Source: Lachnospiraceae bacterium
GTDB taxonomy: Bacteria > Bacillota > Clostridia > Lachnospirales > Lachnospiraceae
NCBI GenBank assembly: GCA_029068665.1
Contig: JAIECC010000427.1
Span: 1-9,636 of the forward strand
DNA: 9,636 nucleotides
Reading direction: 5' to 3'
Of the stretch, positions 6,117 through 9,636 are shown piece after piece. Positions within the stretch are counted from its first letter, which is position 1; each line of letters starts with the position of its first letter. The translations under genes and the position numbers were made by a program. The notes under the pieces are model-generated. The model searched no databases. It was not told the origin of the DNA and saw only the letters and a list, made by a program, of their open reading frames with translations.

Positions 6117-6383
6117 ATGCCTCTTATAATGCCAATTAAAGATTTACGCAATACAACTGAGATTTCCAACATCGCACACAAGGAACAGGAGCCTATTTTT
6201 ATTACCAAAAACGGATATAGCGACTTAGTTGTAATGAGCAGCGAATTATATGATAAATTTGCAAGAATCAATCGTATCGACCAAGCCATTTATGAATCTG
6301 AGAAGGAACTATTAAGCGGCGCTGAAGCAGTAGATGCAACTGAAGTTTTTGCAGAACTGGAGAAAAAACAGTCTATTTTGTAA
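6117..6383 (+). CDS. Phd/YefM-family antitoxin, apparently without an adjacent toxin
   Basis: This encodes an 88-residue protein of the Phd/YefM type II antitoxin family. The N-terminal part shows the family pattern: PIKDLRNTTEIS (residues 6-17), then EPIFITKNGYSDLVVMSSELYD (25-46), which forms the DNA-binding dimer. The C-terminal part (about 48-88) is charged and helical, as expected for the toxin-neutralising tail. The start at 6117 is set by AAAGGAG (6102-6108); an in-frame ATG at 6093 lies upstream of that ribosome-binding site and before the predicted transcription start. Usually a RelE/YoeB/ParE-like or Doc toxin gene follows directly, often overlapping. Here the stop codon is followed by 32 bp and a terminator, then by a convergent gene, and no toxin ORF exists on either strand nearby. 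It may be a solitary antitoxin, act on a distant toxin, or serve as a plain repressor. Confidence 0.88.
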   Translation: MPLIMPIKDLRNTTEISNIAHKEQEPIFITKNGYSDLVVMSSELYDKFARINRIDQAIYESEKELLSGAEAVDATEVFAELEKKQSIL

Positions 6384-6415
6384 CTATCCAATATCAAGGA
6401 CGAAACCTATAAAAC

Positions 6416-6452
6416 AAGCACCAAATGATAATAAGTTCATCATTTGGTGCTT
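6416..6452 (+). terminator. Bidirectional terminator between convergent antitoxin and lipoprotein genes
   Basis: A perfect 14-bp inverted repeat (6416-6429 with 6439-6452, nine-base loop) sits between the two convergent stop codons. Plus-strand transcripts continue TTTCCCTTTATT and minus-strand transcripts TTGTTTTAT after the stem, so both directions have a T-rich tail, the minus one slightly better. Confidence 0.8.
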
Positions 6453-6465
6453 TCCCTTTATTCTA

Positions 6466-7485
6466 CTATTTTGTTAATACCACATCAAAGATATATGCCG
6501 CTTCGCTGGCTGTATAATTCTTAACGGTGCCTGCATCCCCTAGCATTCCATCCAGGTAAATACAAGTTCCGTCACTGCCAAGTATAAAATATTTTAATTC
6601 ACCTACATAGTCCACCAGAATGGGATTGCCGTCAAAAACTTCCCCGGTATCCTCCAGACGATCCTGATAATCCGGTACAGGTTCTATATGAACGGCTGCA
6701 TAGGTATTCCATTCCGGGATTTTTACTGACATCATAATACTGATATTATCATGGCTGGCAGTTCCACTGGCAGGAGAACAGATAAGGAAGCCGGAATAGG
6801 AAATTCCCTCCCGGTACGCCATTTTATAATCTTCAAAGACCGGATTCACACTCATTGCAGTAATCACATCCGACAAAGTTTCATTTTCTTCAGCCGGTAC
6901 AATGGCGGTACCCATTTGTGCCAATGCAGTATACAGGTTATTCAGGGAAATAATCCGTTTATTCACCAGCTCCTGCCAATAAGATACCTGATAGGTCATA
7001 TCATATAGCGTCAGATATAGTTCCTCATCTTCCGTAACTGTCCCGGAATCCTCTTTTCGATAAAGATTCACCACATCATCAGAATATACTACCGTATAAT
7101 CCGATGGCTTCCATGTATTGAGCTGCTCCCCCTCCACTTCTTCAATTGCAACCTTATTCCCCTTAACATTCAGCATAAATTGGGTGCTGTACTTTGCTAT
7201 GATTGACTGGCTGTAGAGCCAGAGGGTATCTGTTTCCGTGAACACATACCTTCTGTCATTCACCACAAAGGAAAAATGCTCTCTGGTCCCGGGATTTTCT
7301 ACCGGTACACCTGCCTTCGGAAGGGTCTCCGGTATCCTCCGGTAATCAGCATTTCCAACCGGAACTACCACCTCGGCAGTGGTGTCCGCTGCCACCTCCG
7401 TATCTGTAGTATCTATCCCTTCCCTCCCACATCCGGTCAGTAAAAGACACAACAGCAAACTAATGCCATAACACCATCGTTTCAT
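6466..7485 (-). CDS. Lipoprotein of unknown function
   Basis: This encodes a 339-residue predicted lipoprotein. The signal peptide has a positive start (MKRW), a leucine-rich core and a lipobox LTGC with the lipidated Cys at residue 19, so the mature protein should be anchored on the outer face of the membrane. A Thr/Asp/Glu/Val-rich stretch (about residues 24-45) looks like a flexible linker. The remaining 290 residues are mixed alpha/beta and acidic, with no motif that I recognise. The start at 7485 is preferred because GAGGTGG lies just upstream and the signal peptide is of standard length; the ATG at 7497 (four residues longer, preceded by GGGGAG) is a close alternative. The gene follows aspS by 86 bp on the same strand, so it may be read from the hisS-aspS transcript; no promoter of its own is evident. 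Confidence 0.8.
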   Translation of the reverse strand: MKRWCYGISLLLCLLLTGCGREGIDTTDTEVAADTTAEVVVPVGNADYRRIPETLPKAGVPVENPGTREHFSFVVNDRRYVFTETDTLWLYSQSIIAKYSTQFMLNVKGNKVAIEEVEGEQLNTWKPSDYTVVYSDDVVNLYRKEDSGTVTEDEELYLTLYDMTYQVSYWQELVNKRIISLNNLYTALAQMGTAIVPAEENETLSDVITAMSVNPVFEDYKMAYREGISYSGFLICSPASGTASHDNISIMMSVKIPEWNTYAAVHIEPVPDYQDRLEDTGEVFDGNPILVDYVGELKYFILGSDGTCIYLDGMLGDAGTVKNYTASEAAYIFDVVLTK

Positions 7486-7529
7486 ATTCCACCTCATTTT
7501 TAACTCCCCTTGTTCTCCCTCTGTTTCAA

Positions 7530-7555
7530 GCCGGTGCCTCGGACAGGCCGCCGGC
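7530..7555. repeat. GC-rich imperfect hairpin after aspS
   Basis: GCCGG (7530-7534) pairs with CCGGC (7551-7555) and GCCT (7536-7539) with AGGC (7545-7548), with small bulges between them and a five-base loop. It is much richer in GC than its surroundings and lies 17 bases after the aspS stop on the minus strand. No T tract follows on that strand, so it is not a standard terminator; it could slow transcription or protect the aspS message's 3' end. Confidence 0.45.
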
Positions 7556-7571
7556 CTATAATCATCTTTTA

Positions 7572-9365
7572 TTACTCTTCCGTTTTCGCCAGAACGGCTA
7601 TTTCCAATTCTTCCAATTGTTTTGCATCTACTACATTTGGTGCCTCGGACATCAGACAGGAAGCATCCTTTACCTTCGGGAATGCGATTACATCCCGGAT
7701 GGAATCCTCTTTTGCCATAAGCATGATCAACCGGTCCAGTCCGTATGCCAAGCCGGCATGAGGCGGTACACCGTATTTAAATGCATTTAACAGGAATCCA
7801 AACTGTTCATAAGCGGTTTCCTTTGCAAATCCCAATGCTTCAAACATCCGCTCCTGAATATCATCCTGATGAATCCGGACAGAACCGCCTCCCAGCTCCG
7901 TACCGTTCAATACGATATCATACGCCTTTGCCCGTACCCGTCCCGGATCGGATTCCAGATATTGCAAATCCTCCTCCATAGGCATAGTAAACGGATGATG
8001 CATAGCCGTATATCTGCCCTGATCCTCATTCCACTCCAAAAGCGGGAATTCGGTAATCCAGACAAACCGATATTCATTTTTATCCAAAATACCCATCTGA
8101 GAAGCAAGCTCCAGACGCAGTGCTCCCAACACGTCATATACCAGCTTATTCTTATCTGCCGCAAAGAGCAATAAATCCCCCGGCTTACCATCCATGGCAC
8201 CAACTAAAGCATCCATCTCTTCCGGCTTCATGAATTTTGCAAAGGAAGACTTATAGGTACCGTCTTCATTAATGGCAATGTAAGCCAGTCCCTTGGCACC
8301 ATATCCCTTGGCAAATTCAACCAATGCATCAATCTTCTTCCGCGGCATACTGCCCTGTCCTTCTGCATTGATTCCCCGAACACTGCCTCCTGCCTCTACA
8401 GCGCTCTTGAATACTACGAATTCGCAATCCTTGACTACCTCCGTAACATTATGAAGCTCCATACCAAACCGCAGATCCGGCTTGTCTGAACCAAACCGGT
8501 CCATAGCCTCCTGCCAGGTCATCCGCTGTATCGGCAATGCCACTTCCACACCGATGGCCTCCTTGAATACCTTTGCAAGAAGACGCTCATTTACATCTAT
8601 TACATCATCTACATCCACAAAGGATAATTCCATATCAATCTGAGTAAATTCCGGCTGGCGGTCCGCACGCAGATCCTCATCCCGGAAACATCGTGCAATC
8701 TGAAAATAACGGTCATAACCGGAACACATCAACAACTGCTTGAACAGCTGCGGGGACTGGGGCAGGGCATAAAAGCTGCCCGGATGAACCCGGCTTGGCA
8801 CCAGATAATCTCTGGCTCCTTCCGGTGTTGACTTGGTCAGCATCGGCGTTTCAATTTCCAGAAAGCCTTCATCTGCTAAAAAAGTCCGAACCAGCATGCA
8901 CACCTTGCTCCGAAGCATAATATTTGCCTGTAAGTCCGGACGGCGCAAGTCCAGATAACGATACTTCAGCCGAAGCTCTTCCTTGGTTTTGCTATTCTCC
9001 TCAATCGGAAATGGAGGGGTATCTGCTTCTGATAATACGCGAAGACTTTCTGCCACAATCTCAATCTCTCCGGTAATCAGGTTCTTATTTACTCCACCTT
9101 CCCGTTCTACCACAGTACCGGTAACGGCAATTACGAACTCACTCCGAAGCTTATATGCCTTATTAAAGGTTTCCTCTGATAATTTATCACTGTTAAAGGT
9201 AATCTGCAGCAAGCCGCTCCGGTCACGGAGATCAGCAAAAATCAATCCACCGGTATTCCGGGTCTTCTGCACCCAACCCATAACCGTAACTGTTTCACCC
9301 AAATTCTTTTTGCTTAATTCCGCACATCTATGACTTCGCTTCAAGCCCTGCATTGACTCTGCCAT
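7572..9365 (-). CDS. aspS: Aspartyl-tRNA synthetase
   Basis: This encodes a 597-residue bacterial-type aspartyl-tRNA synthetase, full length for the family, which charges tRNA-Asp in the cytoplasm using ATP. The order is an OB-fold anticodon-binding domain (about residues 10-110), a class II catalytic core and the inserted bacterial GAD domain (about 290-420). Visible class II elements are GFLEIETPMLTKSTPEGARD (167-186), the flexible substrate segment QSPQLFKQLLM (203-213), motif 2 with FRDEDLRADRQPEFTQIDME (227-246) and motif 3 GLAYGLDRLIML (538-549). AAGGAGG (9374-9380) lies eight bases before the ATG. The gene follows hisS by 43 bp, an order I associate with many Clostridia. In the anticodon-domain stretch that relates to tRNA-Asp versus tRNA-Asn discrimination it reads RNTGG, with Thr38 instead of the His or Leu of well-studied enzymes, so charging of tRNA-Asn cannot be decided. 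Confidence 0.97.
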   Translation of the reverse strand: MAESMQGLKRSHRCAELSKKNLGETVTVMGWVQKTRNTGGLIFADLRDRSGLLQITFNSDKLSEETFNKAYKLRSEFVIAVTGTVVEREGGVNKNLITGEIEIVAESLRVLSEADTPPFPIEENSKTKEELRLKYRYLDLRRPDLQANIMLRSKVCMLVRTFLADEGFLEIETPMLTKSTPEGARDYLVPSRVHPGSFYALPQSPQLFKQLLMCSGYDRYFQIARCFRDEDLRADRQPEFTQIDMELSFVDVDDVIDVNERLLAKVFKEAIGVEVALPIQRMTWQEAMDRFGSDKPDLRFGMELHNVTEVVKDCEFVVFKSAVEAGGSVRGINAEGQGSMPRKKIDALVEFAKGYGAKGLAYIAINEDGTYKSSFAKFMKPEEMDALVGAMDGKPGDLLLFAADKNKLVYDVLGALRLELASQMGILDKNEYRFVWITEFPLLEWNEDQGRYTAMHHPFTMPMEEDLQYLESDPGRVRAKAYDIVLNGTELGGGSVRIHQDDIQERMFEALGFAKETAYEQFGFLLNAFKYGVPPHAGLAYGLDRLIMLMAKEDSIRDVIAFPKVKDASCLMSEAPNVVDAKQLEELEIAVLAKTEE

Positions 9366-9408
9366 TTCCTTGTCCTCCTTCTATTCTTCTGCCGAACTAT
9401 CCGGTTTC

Positions 9409-9636
9409 TTACATCCGGTCTACAAAAAATTCCCGGAACTCTTCATAGCCTTCTGCCTTCATCTGCTCTTTCTGGAACTTTTTATTTTTCTTCATCATTA
9501 CAATATTTACCTGTTTTCCACTTGCCCGCTCTTCCTTGGCAGCCTCCAGTATTGTCAACAGCTTATCCGCCGGCATGTTCTTTTCTATCAGGAATGCCAG
9601 CTTCGTTCCTGCTGTAGGAACCTGGTACTCACGATC
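9409..9636 (-). CDS. hisS: Histidyl-tRNA synthetase, C-terminal fragment (window edge)
   Basis: The last 75 codons of a minus-strand gene run off the right edge, ending with TAA at 9411-9409. The fragment contains LAFLIEKNMPADKLLTILEA, then KEERASGKQVNIVMMKKNKKFQKEQ and GYEEFREF, the alpha/beta pattern of a class II anticodon-binding domain. It matches my memory of the HisRS C-terminus of Lachnospiraceae (KNKKFQKEQL followed by GYTEI). Position just upstream of aspS, the usual hisS-aspS order in Clostridia, supports the call. A HisZ-like paralogue is the main alternative. The gene ends 43 bp before aspS with no terminator between, so the two are probably co-transcribed. Confidence 0.8.
   Translation of the reverse strand, partial: DREYQVPTAGTKLAFLIEKNMPADKLLTILEAAKEERASGKQVNIVMMKKNKKFQKEQMKAEGYEEFREFFVDRM

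Noticed and set aside
7533..7651. 13-bp direct repeat GGTGCCTCGGACA at 7533-7545 and 7639-7651
   Set aside because: One copy is inside aspS coding sequence and the other in the downstream hairpin; no further copies or mobile-element signs, so probably chance or a small local duplication.
7907..8203. Minus-strand ORF within aspS, and several plus-strand ORFs across aspS and mgtE
   Set aside because: They lie within highly conserved coding sequence in other frames, lack ribosome-binding sites and have unnatural compositions.

Overview
The window looks like a chromosomal segment of an anaerobic Firmicute, most likely in the Lachnospiraceae (Clostridia). This is inferred from gene content: a hisS-aspS pair whose HisRS C-terminus resembles the form I recall from Roseburia and Eubacterium relatives, an intracellular mannan-degradation pair, strong Gram-positive Shine-Dalgarno sequences, moderate GC and consensus sigma-A promoters. 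No rRNA, tRNA, CRISPR array, insertion sequence or phage gene was seen.

Layout. (1) Positions 3-2053, plus strand: a mannan-utilisation operon tail, with a 5'-truncated cellobiose 2-epimerase followed by a signal-less GH26 beta-mannanase, closed by an 18-bp perfect-stem terminator. (2) Positions 2140-2996, plus strand: a TauE/SafE-type anion permease with its own near-perfect promoter. (3) Positions 3002-6026, minus strand: a GTG-started MgtE magnesium channel, then an RlaP/YcgL-type nucleotidyltransferase, then a short remnant or overlapping ORF. mgtE is preceded by an unusually long leader of about 340 nt. That leader holds a 28-codon cysteine-rich ORF with a good ribosome-binding site and a chain of mutually exclusive inverted repeats. 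(4) Positions 6063-6452, plus strand: a solitary Phd/YefM antitoxin gene under an extended -10 promoter embedded in an inverted-repeat operator, with no toxin gene beside it, ending at a bidirectional terminator. (5) Positions 6466-9636, minus strand: hisS (3' end only), aspS and an unrecognised lipoprotein gene, probably one transcription unit.

How the genes work together. The epimerase and mannanase fit cytoplasmic processing of imported manno-oligosaccharides: GH26 would release mannobiose, the epimerase would convert it to mannosyl-glucose, and a GH130 phosphorylase (not in the window) would normally finish the job. hisS and aspS supply two aminoacyl-tRNA synthetases. MgtE imports Mg2+; its leader is the most interesting element, because translation of the small ORF would melt the first helix and so choose between alternative RNA folds upstream of mgtE. 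It does not match the M-box riboswitch as I know it.
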